NCBI GenBank assembly: GCA_028345965.1
Contig: JAOMEP010000003.1
Coordinates: 1 to 64,000, forward strand
Origin: Candidatus Nitrosopelagicus sp.
GTDB lineage: Archaea > Thermoproteota > Nitrososphaeria > Nitrososphaerales > Nitrosopumilaceae
Reading direction: 5' to 3'
Length of the DNA: 64,000 nt
A model generated the notes under the pieces. The model was not told the origin of the DNA, did no database searches, and worked only from the letters and a program-made list of their open reading frames with translations. Of the stretch, positions 43,489 through 52,284 are shown piece after piece; the first letter of the stretch is position 1; each line of letters opens with the position of its first letter. The translations under genes were made by a program, and so were the position numbers.

Positions 43489-44169
43489 ATGAATATGTCT
43501 GAAGAAAATAAAAGATATTATTTTAATTTTTCATTTTTTAAAATAGATCCAAAATGGAGATGGATGGCAGATTTAGCAAAAGAAGAATCAGCAAAAGAAT
43601 TAGAAAATATTTTAGAAAATGCTCCAGTAAAAACTAGGACATATTCAACATTAGGGTTAAGAGATGATGCAGATTTTTTAATCTGGTTCATGTCTGAATC
43701 AATAGAAGATATTCAAGAAACAATTTCAAAAATATATCTGACAGTAGTTGGAAAATATATCATACCATCTATAGTATATTTTTCATCAACACGTCCATCA
43801 ATATATGCACAAACAGATAGAATTCATTCATTTGTAGGAGGGTTAGAGGCAAAAAAATATGCAGTTGTCTATCCTTTCTTGAAAACAAGAGAATGGTATC
43901 TTCTTCCACTTGAACAACGTAAAGCAATGATGGATGAACATATTAAAGTCAGTCAAAAATATCCGCAAGTTGAACTAAACACAACATATTCCTTCGGTAT
44001 ACATGACCAAGATTTCATGTTAGCATTTGAATCAGATGATCTAAATATTTTCCAAGACATGATTATGGAACTTAGAGGTACCAAAGTTTCAGCATTTGTC
44101 AAAGAAGATACTCCTATGATAGTCTGTGTGAAAAAAGATATAGTTCCTATAATTACGAGTCTTGGATGA
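43489..44169 (+). CDS. chlorite dismutase/HemQ family haem-binding protein
   Basis: The 226-residue protein matches the Cld-family C-terminal half: 'YPFLKTREWYLLPLEQRKAMMDEH' (about 127-150, includes the likely proximal His in MDEH) and 'YSFGIHDQDFMLAFES'. Family members bind (copro)haem; HemQ/ChdC decarboxylates coproporphyrin haem, others detoxify chlorite or peroxide. The archaeal function is unsettled. A second start (ATG 43495) is possible. It overlaps the DUF1802 gene by four bases. Confidence 0.82.
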   Translation: MNMSEENKRYYFNFSFFKIDPKWRWMADLAKEESAKELENILENAPVKTRTYSTLGLRDDADFLIWFMSESIEDIQETISKIYLTVVGKYIIPSIVYFSSTRPSIYAQTDRIHSFVGGLEAKKYAVVYPFLKTREWYLLPLEQRKAMMDEHIKVSQKYPQVELNTTYSFGIHDQDFMLAFESDDLNIFQDMIMELRGTKVSAFVKEDTPMIVCVKKDIVPIITSLG

Positions 44170-44714
44170 TGGAGGGATTAAAAGAATGGGCTACGGTTGT
44201 AAAGGCTCTAGAACAAGGAAAACAAACTGTAATTTTGAGAAAAGGTGGTATTCTAGAAACTGCATCAGGATTTAATGTTGAATCAAAAAAATTTTTTTTA
44301 TTTCCAACATGGGAACATCAAGAAACAAAACATGTGAAACCTGAATTTCATGATTTTTTAAATCAAGTATTAAATAAAAAACCAGATGAAGGATTTAACA
44401 AAATTTCATCATATGCAGAAGTGTTGTTTGAAAAAGATATAGAATCAGATGATATGATTAATGCATTATCATCATTTCATGTATGGAGTGATTCATATAT
44501 TCAAGAAAGAAGGAATTGGAAACCAGAAAAAACAATGAAGGCCGTATTCTTAAAGACAATAAAAATTCCAGAATTTAATTTGCCGTTAAAATCAGAGTTT
44601 TCTGGATGCAAATCCTGGATAGAATTAAATTCTAATTTTCAAGAAGGTGAATCAGCTTTGAAAGATAATGAAATTGAAGAAAAATTAAAAGAATTCAAGG
44701 AGATTGTTAAATGA
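44166..44714 (+). CDS. DUF1802 family protein
   Basis: The 182-residue protein begins 'LKEWATVVKALEQGKQTVILRKGGI' and continues 'FFLFPTWEHQETKHVKPE', the DUF1802 pattern. The biochemical role is unknown. It overlaps the Cld-family gene upstream and the aldo-keto reductase downstream by four bases each, so all three are translationally coupled. Confidence 0.82.
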   Translation: MMEGLKEWATVVKALEQGKQTVILRKGGILETASGFNVESKKFFLFPTWEHQETKHVKPEFHDFLNQVLNKKPDEGFNKISSYAEVLFEKDIESDDMINALSSFHVWSDSYIQERRNWKPEKTMKAVFLKTIKIPEFNLPLKSEFSGCKSWIELNSNFQEGESALKDNEIEEKLKEFKEIVK

Positions 44715-45715
44715 AATATAAAAAATTAGGAAAAAGTGGAATTGAAGTTTCAGAGATTGGTTTTGGAGCATGGACTATTGCATTGAATTGGTGGGGAAAA
44801 GAAATTGATGAAGATGAAGCTAAAAGAATGTTGAAAAAAGCATATGATTGTGGAATAAATTTCTTTGAAACAGGAGATATGTATGGGAAAGGTAAGAGTG
44901 AACGATTGATTGGGGAAGCTTTCAAAGATATGAGAAACGAGGTTATAATTTCAACTAAATATGGTTATGATTTTGAACAAGTTAAACAAATTGGACATAC
45001 AGAATTACCACAACAGTTTGATGATGAATTTACACGTAAGGCATTAAAAAATAGCTTGGATAGATTGAAGACAGACTATGTTGACATGTATGGATTGCAT
45101 AATCCAAAGATGCATCATATCAAAGATGATTCTATTTTCAATACATTAGATAGTTTAATTGATGAAGAAAAGATCAGAACATATCAAGTTGCTTTAGGAC
45201 CTGCAATAGGTTGGACAGCAGAGGGGTTAGAATCAATGAAAAGAAAGAATGTAACTGCAGTCCAAACCGTATTCAATATTTTAGAACAAACACCAGGAAA
45301 TGAATTATTGAATTCAGGTATACAAAATGATGTAGGAATTCTAGTTCGAGTTCCAGATGCATCAGGTATTTTAACGGGAAAAGTAAATGCAGATACAAAA
45401 ATTGATGAAAAGGATCATCGTTCAGTAAGAAAAGGAGAATGGATTAAGGCTTCGTTGAAAAAGGTAGAAGAATTAAAACCAATTGCAGATAGAAATGGAT
45501 TAAGCATTAAAGAGTTAGCCATTAAATTCATCTTATCAAAACAAGGAATTTCATCGGTTTTTCCAACAGTAATTAGTGAAGAAGAGATTCAAACATTTTC
45601 AGATATGGCAAATGGAAAATATCTAAATGATTCAGATATGAAAGAAATTGACCAACTATACACACAATGGTGGTCAGAAAATCCATACGAATTGAAAGCT
45701 ACCCAGGTTGCATAG
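44711..45715 (+). CDS. aldo/keto reductase
   Basis: The 334-residue TIM-barrel protein has 'LGKSGIEVSEIGFGAW', the catalytic-Tyr block 'NFFETGDMYGKGKSERLIGEAF', 'VIISTKYGYDF' and 'DYVDMYGLHNP' (catalytic His). It reduces a carbonyl with NADPH. The 'TGDMYG' replaces the commoner 'TADxYG'. It is the last gene of the SufC-side operon. The substrate is unknown. Confidence 0.9.
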   Translation: MKYKKLGKSGIEVSEIGFGAWTIALNWWGKEIDEDEAKRMLKKAYDCGINFFETGDMYGKGKSERLIGEAFKDMRNEVIISTKYGYDFEQVKQIGHTELPQQFDDEFTRKALKNSLDRLKTDYVDMYGLHNPKMHHIKDDSIFNTLDSLIDEEKIRTYQVALGPAIGWTAEGLESMKRKNVTAVQTVFNILEQTPGNELLNSGIQNDVGILVRVPDASGILTGKVNADTKIDEKDHRSVRKGEWIKASLKKVEELKPIADRNGLSIKELAIKFILSKQGISSVFPTVISEEEIQTFSDMANGKYLNDSDMKEIDQLYTQWWSENPYELKATQVA

Positions 45716-45775
45716 TAGAGGATATTCACGAATCAATTCTTATTAAGATTTAATTGTAGATAATAGAACATTTCT

Positions 45776-47899
45776 ATGATGAGCTCACATTCAGTTTTAG
45801 TTTTTTCATTACTATTGGTTTCATCAATTATTTTTGTATCAAATTTTGGGACTAGTTTTGCGGATGAAGTCATTGGTACTAGTACAGGTTTTGAGGATTC
45901 AACCATACTTGAATTAAAAAACAGTAGAGGAAATACCGCAAATATAGATACAGTGAGGATTTGGTTGAGTGGCGATAATGAATTCAAATCATTTAAAACT
46001 GAAGAAGGATGGATTGGCAAAAATACACCTCAAGGAGTAATTATCTTTACATCTCAAAATGAAATAAATCCAGGTCAGTCTGTAAAATTTGGAATTAAAA
46101 CTACAGAAAATAACCCAGTGGTGAATTGGAAGGCAGTAGATTCAAGTGGAGAAGTAATTAGTTCTGCAAGTACAACAGTTACAAGTTCAGAAATATCTCA
46201 AAATAAACCAGAATTAAATCAACCAAAAATTGTTACAATAAAAGAAAGTTCAAGCTTTAGATTTATTCCAGAAAGACCAGCATCAAATTCTGATTTTAGA
46301 GTAGTAGGTGAACAATTTGTTCCAAATCAATCACTTGATTTCTATATTTCAAATGAATTACACAAGTCAGTCAAAGTTGATGAAAATGGAAGAATACTAT
46401 TTACAGCTAATCTGCCAGTTATTATGAATGATGAAAGAACGGAATTTGTGTTACGAGATTCTGGTGGAAATGAAAAAAATCTAAGTATTAGAATTCCACA
46501 ATTAGAAAATAGAGAAATTCCAGATGTGATAAAATTATCACTTGGTAATACCCCACAAGACATCAAACGAGGAGATATACTAACACTTGAAGGAATGGCA
46601 ACACCAAATACGACAGTGACAATTACATTAAAAGATGTAAATGGAGATATTCTTGGAATAGATACTATTCAAGTAGGTTTTGATGGTAAATGGACATATG
46701 ATAATTTATTTTCGCCAAACTTAGATTTGGGAATAGTTTCTATCGAGATTGAGGATGGTAAAACTAAAGCATTAAGAAATATCAATGTGATCAGTGCAAA
46801 ATTAATCAATATATCAAGTACAGAAACAAGTATTGATGCAGGAAATACAATTATGTTTGAAGGAATTGTAATTCCAGAACAAGAAATGTCAGTAATTATT
46901 GAAGATGCAATAGGTACCGAGATTTTCTCCAGAACAGTATCTGTCGGAGAAACAGGTATTGTGAATTTTAATGTTGAAATACCAAGAGGGTCAGTTGAAG
47001 GGACGTATATTTTATCAGCATTTCAAGGAAATGAGTCAGGAATTTCAACTTTCGGCGTAGGACAAGAACCTGAACCAATTTTAATTGTCAGGCCAACGAA
47101 ATTGAATTTTTCAGCAAGTGAAATTATTAATATTGAAATTCAAGGTTCAGCAAATGCACAAGTTTCAATAATTTTAATTGATTCTGCAGATAGAGAGAAA
47201 ATTTCAGATACATTGAATTTAGGACCGGATGGAAAAGAGATATACAAAATTAATTCAACTGATTTACCTACAGGAGCTTATACACTAAATGCAAAGAGAG
47301 GTGAAAGTTCAGGCTCAGCGGTATTCACCTTAGGATTAACTACAGGTTCAGGTGCAATTTCAATTCAAACAACCAGAGATGAATACAAACAAGGAGAGCA
47401 AATATTAATTCTCGGCAATACTGGTGCAATCAATGTATTACTAGATGTTACAATTACAGATTCAGAGGGAAAAGTCATTAAAAAAATTGAAACATTTTCA
47501 GATAGATTTGGAGTATTCAAAATAGATAATTTTAGAATTCCATTAGATGCCAAATTAGGAACTTGGACTGTCAATGCAAAAAGTGGAGGGAATTTTAAAG
47601 ATACAGTATTTTCTGTTTCTGGAGAAAATAAAGAATTAGTAATTTTAGTAGATAAAACAAATTATGACAAAAATGAATTAATGAATATTTCAGGATCTGG
47701 AGCAAGATTGTCAGCAACAGTTACAATTAAGATATTAGATTCAGAAGGAATAGAAATTTCAGAACTGAATATTACAGCAAAAAGTAATGGCAATTATCTA
47801 ACAATATGGCAGATTCCAGCAGATATAGAAAGCGGAGATTATGAAATGACCGCAGATGATGGAGCGTCTAATACATCTACAAAATTCACCATAAATTGA
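45776..47899 (+). CDS. large secreted protein with tandem Ig-like beta-sandwich repeats
   Basis: The 707-residue protein starts with a signal peptide (VLVFSLLLVSSIIFVSNFG, cleavage near SFA-DE). It has an N-terminal domain of about 120 residues and then at least five repeats of about 90-100 residues of the 'GDILTLEGMATPNTTVTITLKD...' type, each ending in a 'G(x)Y/W...A...G' strand. These are MG2-like or Ig-like folds used in surface adhesins. No C-terminal membrane anchor or PEFG-type motif is seen. It is probably exposed on or released from the cell surface. The partner is unknown. Confidence 0.85.
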   Translation: MMSSHSVLVFSLLLVSSIIFVSNFGTSFADEVIGTSTGFEDSTILELKNSRGNTANIDTVRIWLSGDNEFKSFKTEEGWIGKNTPQGVIIFTSQNEINPGQSVKFGIKTTENNPVVNWKAVDSSGEVISSASTTVTSSEISQNKPELNQPKIVTIKESSSFRFIPERPASNSDFRVVGEQFVPNQSLDFYISNELHKSVKVDENGRILFTANLPVIMNDERTEFVLRDSGGNEKNLSIRIPQLENREIPDVIKLSLGNTPQDIKRGDILTLEGMATPNTTVTITLKDVNGDILGIDTIQVGFDGKWTYDNLFSPNLDLGIVSIEIEDGKTKALRNINVISAKLINISSTETSIDAGNTIMFEGIVIPEQEMSVIIEDAIGTEIFSRTVSVGETGIVNFNVEIPRGSVEGTYILSAFQGNESGISTFGVGQEPEPILIVRPTKLNFSASEIINIEIQGSANAQVSIILIDSADREKISDTLNLGPDGKEIYKINSTDLPTGAYTLNAKRGESSGSAVFTLGLTTGSGAISIQTTRDEYKQGEQILILGNTGAINVLLDVTITDSEGKVIKKIETFSDRFGVFKIDNFRIPLDAKLGTWTVNAKSGGNFKDTVFSVSGENKELVILVDKTNYDKNELMNISGSGARLSATVTIKILDSEGIEISELNITAKSNGNYLTIWQIPADIESGDYEMTADDGASNTSTKFTIN

Positions 47900-47940
47900 T
47901 CAACTAACGGTTTTTATTTCTCAAATTTTCGTCTAAACTT

Positions 47941-48453
47941 ATGAATCTAAAAGATAAGATTACAGATTATCCAAATTTTCCTAAAAAAGGAATTTTGTTT
48001 AGAGACTTTTCACCAATCTTAGGCGACCCATCAGCACTATCATTTATGGTAGAAGAATTTTCAAAGAAATTTCATCCTAACGATGTAGATGTTTTTGCAG
48101 GAATTGAGTCTAGAGGATTCATTATAGCGTGTGCATTAGCACTAAAATACAACAAAGGAATGATTCTTGTACGAAAGGCAGGAAAATTACCTGGAAAAGT
48201 TGTTAAGACGTCATATACGCTAGAGTATGGCAAAGCAACATTGGAAATACAGAAAGATGTTATACAAGAGGGACAACGAGTTTTAATTTGCGATGATTTA
48301 CTTGCAACTGGTGGAACTGCTAAAGCAGCAGCAAAATTAATTGAGAAGATTGGTGGTACAATAGTAGGATTTGCATTCATTATAGAATTACTTGAATTAA
48401 ACGGACGAGAAAAAATTAAAGAATATAGATCAGAATCATTGGTGGAATACTAA
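47941..48453 (+). CDS. apt: adenine phosphoribosyltransferase
   Basis: The 170-residue protein has '[21 protein letters not shown]', '[14 protein letters not shown]' and the PRPP loop '[17 protein letters not shown]'. It converts adenine plus PRPP to AMP. The stop overlaps the MTA phosphorylase start by one base, linking release of adenine from methylthioadenosine to its salvage. Confidence 0.95.
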   Translation: MNLKDKITDYPNFPKKGILFRDFSPILGDPSALSFMVEEFSKKFHPNDVDVFAGIESRGFIIACALALKYNKGMILVRKAGKLPGKVVKTSYTLEYGKATLEIQKDVIQEGQRVLICDDLLATGGTAKAAAKLIEKIGGTIVGFAFIIELLELNGREKIKEYRSESLVEY

Positions 48454-49244
48454 TGGATGAGTCTGCAGAAATTGGAATTTTTGGCGGTACAGGAATTTAT
48501 GATTCAGGATTATTGAAAGAACCGAAAGAGATTGTAATAGATACACCATACGGAAAACCATCCGATTCAATAACAATTGGTGAGTTTAATGGAAGAAAAA
48601 TAGCATTTTTACCAAGACATGGAAAAAAACATACGATTCCACCACACATGATAAACTACAGAGCAAATATTTGGGCGTTCAAAGAATTAGGTGTAAAAAG
48701 AATTATCGCTCCATCAGCGGTGGGAAGTTTAAAAGAAGAGTTTGCTCCACGTGATTTTGCATTACCAACACAATTTTTAGATTTTACAAAATCAAGAAAA
48801 GGTTCATTTTCAGAAGATGGCAGAGTTATACATATTTCAGTTGCAGACCCATTCTGCCCAGAATTACAAAATGCAATTTTGGATGTAGCAAGTGAACAAG
48901 AATTAAAAATTCACAAAGAAGCAACTTACGTATGTATTGAAGGACCAAGATTCTCAACCAAAGCTGAATCAAAATTTTACAAAAGTACAGGTGCAGAAAT
49001 TATAGGTATGACACTTGTACCAGAATGTCAATTAGCTAGAGAGGCACAAATTTGTTATGCATCAATTTCAACAGTAACAGATTATGATGTATGGGCAGAA
49101 AAACCTGTTACTGCAAAAGAAGTAATTGCAACATTATCAAAAAATGTTGAATTAACAAAAAAACTTCTCACCGTACTAATTAATAAAATTCCAGTTTCAA
49201 AATCATGTTCGTGTGAAAAGGCATTAGAAGAAGCAGAATTTTAA
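48453..49244 (+). CDS. mtnP: S-methyl-5'-thioadenosine phosphorylase
   Basis: The 263-residue protein shows '[13 protein letters not shown]', '[24 protein letters not shown]' and '[17 protein letters not shown]', the MTAP/PNP class II pattern. It splits methylthioadenosine (from polyamine synthesis) into adenine and methylthioribose-1-P. Its tail has 'SCSCEKAL', paired Cys seen in thermostable archaeal MTAPs. Coupled to apt. Confidence 0.93.
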   Translation: MDESAEIGIFGGTGIYDSGLLKEPKEIVIDTPYGKPSDSITIGEFNGRKIAFLPRHGKKHTIPPHMINYRANIWAFKELGVKRIIAPSAVGSLKEEFAPRDFALPTQFLDFTKSRKGSFSEDGRVIHISVADPFCPELQNAILDVASEQELKIHKEATYVCIEGPRFSTKAESKFYKSTGAEIIGMTLVPECQLAREAQICYASISTVTDYDVWAEKPVTAKEVIATLSKNVELTKKLLTVLINKIPVSKSCSCEKALEEAEF

Positions 49245-49525
49245 TCGTCAGCAAAAGATTCTCTTTGCAATCCTTCAGGTAGAGTAAGATCACCCTGAAT
49301 TAGATTTTTTTGTAAAGTATCAATCACAACATCAAGATCATAACCTAAATCTTTAATGTTTTTTTCAACATCTTCAGTAAGTTTTACACCTATATTTTGA
49401 CCTCCAATTCTTCCAAATGCAATTCCAGTGAAAGGAAATGAATTTTCATCTACAATAAAATTACCAACAATTTTTGCAGCCATTTGAGTACCAGTAATTT
49501 CTTGAACGTTAACAGTAATTTTCAA
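49241..49525 (-). CDS. small conserved hypothetical protein, 94 aa
   Basis: This protein has an antiparallel beta-rich first half ('[24 protein letters not shown]') and a helical second half. No family is recognised. It follows the next gene upstream with a two-base gap and ends a four-gene minus operon. Its stop interlocks with mtnP. Confidence 0.66.
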   Translation of the reverse strand: MKITVNVQEITGTQMAAKIVGNFIVDENSFPFTGIAFGRIGGQNIGVKLTEDVEKNIKDLGYDLDVVIDTLQKNLIQGDLTLPEGLQRESFADD

Positions 49526-49527
49526 GA

Positions 49528-50010
49528 CTAAATTTCAACTGCAGTGTGTATATGATCTAATACAAGAAAACTTGAATGAAAATCATCTACAATTTTAAAA
49601 TCTTGAATTTTCAAGTCAATAAGTTTTTCATCAGATGTTTCAAATTTTATCATTCCAGTTTCTTTTAATTTAACTAATTTCCATTTGTCTTTTCCTTTCT
49701 GTAATTTACTTACAATAACTGCCCATTTTTCATTATCATCAATTCGTGGCATTCCAACTATATCAGAAATAGAATCAATTCCTAATGTTTTTTCTTCACA
49801 AAATGATTTCATGCATGCAGCACATCTCCAAACATCAACGGATCCAATTGTTCTTTCATCAATGTTAATGTTAACAGGAGCAAGGTATGTTATCTGAGGA
49901 TTGTTACAACATTTGTAAATCTCAGGAGCTTTTGGTTTATCTTCAGAGTCACCCAGAGTTTTTCTAGTATAGCTTTGAGGCTTTCCAGAAGGAGCATCAG
50001 ATTCACTCAT
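49528..50010 (-). CDS. hypothetical protein with Cys pairs
   Basis: The 160-residue protein contains 'YKCCNNPQITYLAP' and 'WRCAACMKSFC', a probable four-Cys zinc-binding site split over about 37 residues, followed by a beta-rich C-terminal part. The N-terminus is polar and disordered. It is co-transcribed with the wHTH gene upstream (11-base gap). Function unknown. Confidence 0.68.
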   Translation of the reverse strand: MSESDAPSGKPQSYTRKTLGDSEDKPKAPEIYKCCNNPQITYLAPVNINIDERTIGSVDVWRCAACMKSFCEEKTLGIDSISDIVGMPRIDDNEKWAVIVSKLQKGKDKWKLVKLKETGMIKFETSDEKLIDLKIQDFKIVDDFHSSFLVLDHIHTAVEI

Positions 50011-50021
50011 ATTTTTTCATT

Positions 50022-50384
50022 TTATTTGTTATATTTAGTCCTTGCATCATCATAAGATACTTCTAATGCAACACCAATGTTATCAATACTCAAGTTCTTC
50101 TTGAATTCTTTTTGTTCTCGTTCACACATTTTTCGATACATATTGACTGCAGTAAACCTAGGATGCATTGCCTCAAATTCATCATTTGGCATATCAATAA
50201 ATCCACCTAACTCTACTAGTTTTTTTGAATTTTGAGTTGCAACATCAAGAGAAATATTCAGATCACTTGAAAGTTTAGATGTATTCATTTTACCGTGAAT
50301 TACAATATGTAGAAAAATTTTTGCTTGAATTTCTGTTAATTTTATTTCAGATACAAGAGTTTTGATAATTTGTGATAGATTCAT
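50022..50384 (-). CDS. winged-helix DNA-binding protein (TrmB-like N-domain)
   Basis: In this 120-residue protein, residues 14-70 read as a winged helix ('LTEIQAKIFLHIVIHGKMNTSKLSSDLNISLDVATQNSKKLVELGGF'), closest in pattern to TrmB/MarR-type domains. A short C-terminal helical segment could dimerise it. It may regulate its own operon or the divergent HSP20-like gene; no operator could be assigned. Confidence 0.72.
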   Translation of the reverse strand: MNLSQIIKTLVSEIKLTEIQAKIFLHIVIHGKMNTSKLSSDLNISLDVATQNSKKLVELGGFIDMPNDEFEAMHPRFTAVNMYRKMCEREQKEFKKNLSIDNIGVALEVSYDDARTKYNK

Positions 50385-50392
50385 TTCATTAA

Positions 50393-50632
50393 TTATAATT
50401 CAAAATCATCTTTTGGTTTTTTAACAAATTTCTTAGTTACGATTTTAAATGAAATACCTAATGTAATGAAATTGGTAATCAGTCCAGCAACACCACCAAA
50501 AATTAGATCACCAGTTATGGTCCATATAGCAAAAAATACAATCAATGTAGGAACAGCGATAATTATTGCGACTAAGGAGCCTTTAGTGATTAGATCCTTT
50601 GATGTTACTTTTTTTGCAGGGTTTTCAGTCAA
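50393..50632 (-). CDS. small two-helix membrane protein
   Basis: The 79-residue protein has two transmembrane segments ('GSLVAIIIAVPTLIVFFAIW', 'LIFGGVAGLITNFITLGISF') with a charged Lys-rich C-terminus. It resembles small DUF2061-like proteins in layout. First gene of the minus operon, divergent from 50704. Confidence 0.7.
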   Translation of the reverse strand: MTENPAKKVTSKDLITKGSLVAIIIAVPTLIVFFAIWTITGDLIFGGVAGLITNFITLGISFKIVTKKFVKKPKDDFEL

Positions 50633-50703
50633 CAGTTTCAGATATGATTCTGCCTATAAAAATCAAAGATGCTTTATATTTGGTAAAACTAATTTTGTGT
50701 GTA

Positions 50704-51177
50704 TTGAGTAAATATGCAAATGCAACACAACCAACTGAAAAATCGCTAAATTATGTAATACCCATAGTTTTGCTAGTTTTTTTCGGATTAGTGTATGCAA
50801 TGTCACTACGAGCAGATAATGGATTTGTTAGTTTCATATTAATTGGAATTGCTCTAGTCACAATAGTTTACTGGACCAAAGTAATCAAGAAAATGGTTAT
50901 CACTCAAAAACCAAAATTTACTGCAAGAGAACAAGAAACAAAGAACTGGGTATATGATTTAATCAAAGGAGATAATGAAACAGTCTTTGTTGCAGAAGTT
51001 CCAGGACCAGAAGATAAAATCGCTGTCAGATTAATCGATGGTGTTTTATACATCAGAGGATCACAAGGATTTTCAAAAGAAGTTCAAATTGAAGGACCTA
51101 AAGAAATGGAAATTGGTGATTTCAAATATAGAAATGGTGTATTAACATTAAGAATTAAAACATCAGAAGCTCTTTGA
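50704..51177 (+). CDS. membrane-anchored HSP20/alpha-crystallin-like protein
   Basis: I chose the TTG at 50704 (157 residues), because the track extension upstream is antisense to the divergent gene and not protein-like. Two transmembrane helices ('YVIPIVLLVFFGLVYAM', 'FVSFILIGIALVTIVYW') are followed by a cytosolic domain 'VFVAEVPGPEDKIAVRLIDGVLYIRGSQ' ending 'YRNGVLTLRIK', the HSP20/CS beta-sandwich pattern. Membrane-tethered small heat-shock proteins are uncommon. The 3' end overlaps top6A by 15 bases. Confidence 0.74.
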   Translation: MSKYANATQPTEKSLNYVIPIVLLVFFGLVYAMSLRADNGFVSFILIGIALVTIVYWTKVIKKMVITQKPKFTAREQETKNWVYDLIKGDNETVFVAEVPGPEDKIAVRLIDGVLYIRGSQGFSKEVQIEGPKEMEIGDFKYRNGVLTLRIKTSEAL

Positions 51178-52284
51178 TTCTTCTAGTTTTTTTGGTAAAT
51201 ATTTCTCAGTGATATTATTAAGACCATATTTAGAAAATGCTTCCAGTTCTGCTTTTCGTTTAATCTTTATGAATACTTCAAGTTCTCTTTTCCATAATCC
51301 TTCTTGATATCTAGGATCTTTCAATAAATCGTAGCAACGTTTGATATCAGATTCTGTCATAGGTATTGTAGGAAGTTTGAATTTATCAATATCGGTAGCC
51401 CATACACCCATCCATTTTGCATCCGGTACAGTTAATCCTTTTAGATGAGCTGCGTTTGCCGAACCAGATTTTATAACCATCGCAATGTGTTCTCCATACA
51501 CATCACCGTCAGTTAAAATTACAACAGGTAAACCCATTTCATCATGTAATCGTTTTAACAAAGTACGAGTTGAACGAGGAGCTTGACCTCCAGTATTGAT
51601 AATTATTGATTTAAATTTTTTATCAACTTGTTCTTCCACAAATCTAGTGAACAAACCACCTTTTTCTATTGCAATTACAAGTTCAGCACTAGTATCAACT
51701 AACTCTGCAGAAGTCATACTTGGACCAATTGCATATCCATCAGGGTGACTAGAAAGATTTTGTGTTTTTCCTTCATATCCAGGTATTGTATATTCTATTG
51801 TCAAATCACCAAAAATACTACTTCTCTCTTCAGGAAATACATAGAAGTCTTCTCTAGGTTGAGACAAAACAGCTTCCAGATCAACTATGATGTTATCAGA
51901 TTCACCTTGATCTTCAAAATCTACAGCAAATGCTTGTGATGAATAGTAAACATCCCGAAGAGTAGAGGATTTTTTTTCATGTGTTAGTTTGTTGGCAAAA
52001 AATGCAAGCCACAATAATTGAGTAAATGAACGTAATTGTGAACTGTTTCTTGAACTTCTTAGAGAAGTGTTAGTTCCAAGTACATACTGTCTTAATTTTT
52101 TATCATAAATTATATTGCTGATAGAACGATTTGGGATTGAAAATTTTGGAAATTCTCCATTTTCAAGATCCTCATACACTTGAGCACCATGTTTTTTGAG
52201 AAGACTAATCAAATTTTTTGATTTGTCTATTTTCTCTTTTTTCGTTTGTTTTTTGGTTTCTTTTTTAGTCTGTTTTTTAGCCAT
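51163..52284 (-). CDS. top6A: DNA topoisomerase VI subunit A (Spo11-like)
   Basis: The 373-residue protein has a Lys-rich N-terminus, the catalytic Tyr in 'STLRDVYYSSQ', and a TOPRIM domain with 'AIEKGG' and 'VVILTDGDVYGEHIA' (metal site DxD; families usually read DGDPxG). It makes the transient double-strand break for strand passage. top6B is directly upstream, overlapping by eight bases. Confidence 0.95.
   Translation of the reverse strand: MAKKQTKKETKKQTKKEKIDKSKNLISLLKKHGAQVYEDLENGEFPKFSIPNRSISNIIYDKKLRQYVLGTNTSLRSSRNSSQLRSFTQLLWLAFFANKLTHEKKSSTLRDVYYSSQAFAVDFEDQGESDNIIVDLEAVLSQPREDFYVFPEERSSIFGDLTIEYTIPGYEGKTQNLSSHPDGYAIGPSMTSAELVDTSAELVIAIEKGGLFTRFVEEQVDKKFKSIIINTGGQAPRSTRTLLKRLHDEMGLPVVILTDGDVYGEHIAMVIKSGSANAAHLKGLTVPDAKWMGVWATDIDKFKLPTIPMTESDIKRCYDLLKDPRYQEGLWKRELEVFIKIKRKAELEAFSKYGLNNITEKYLPKKLEESKSF

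Noticed and set aside
50599-50703. Upstream extension of the HSP20-like ORF
   Set aside because: It is antisense to the divergent membrane-protein gene start and its promoter, and reads as unlike protein; TTG 50704 fits better.
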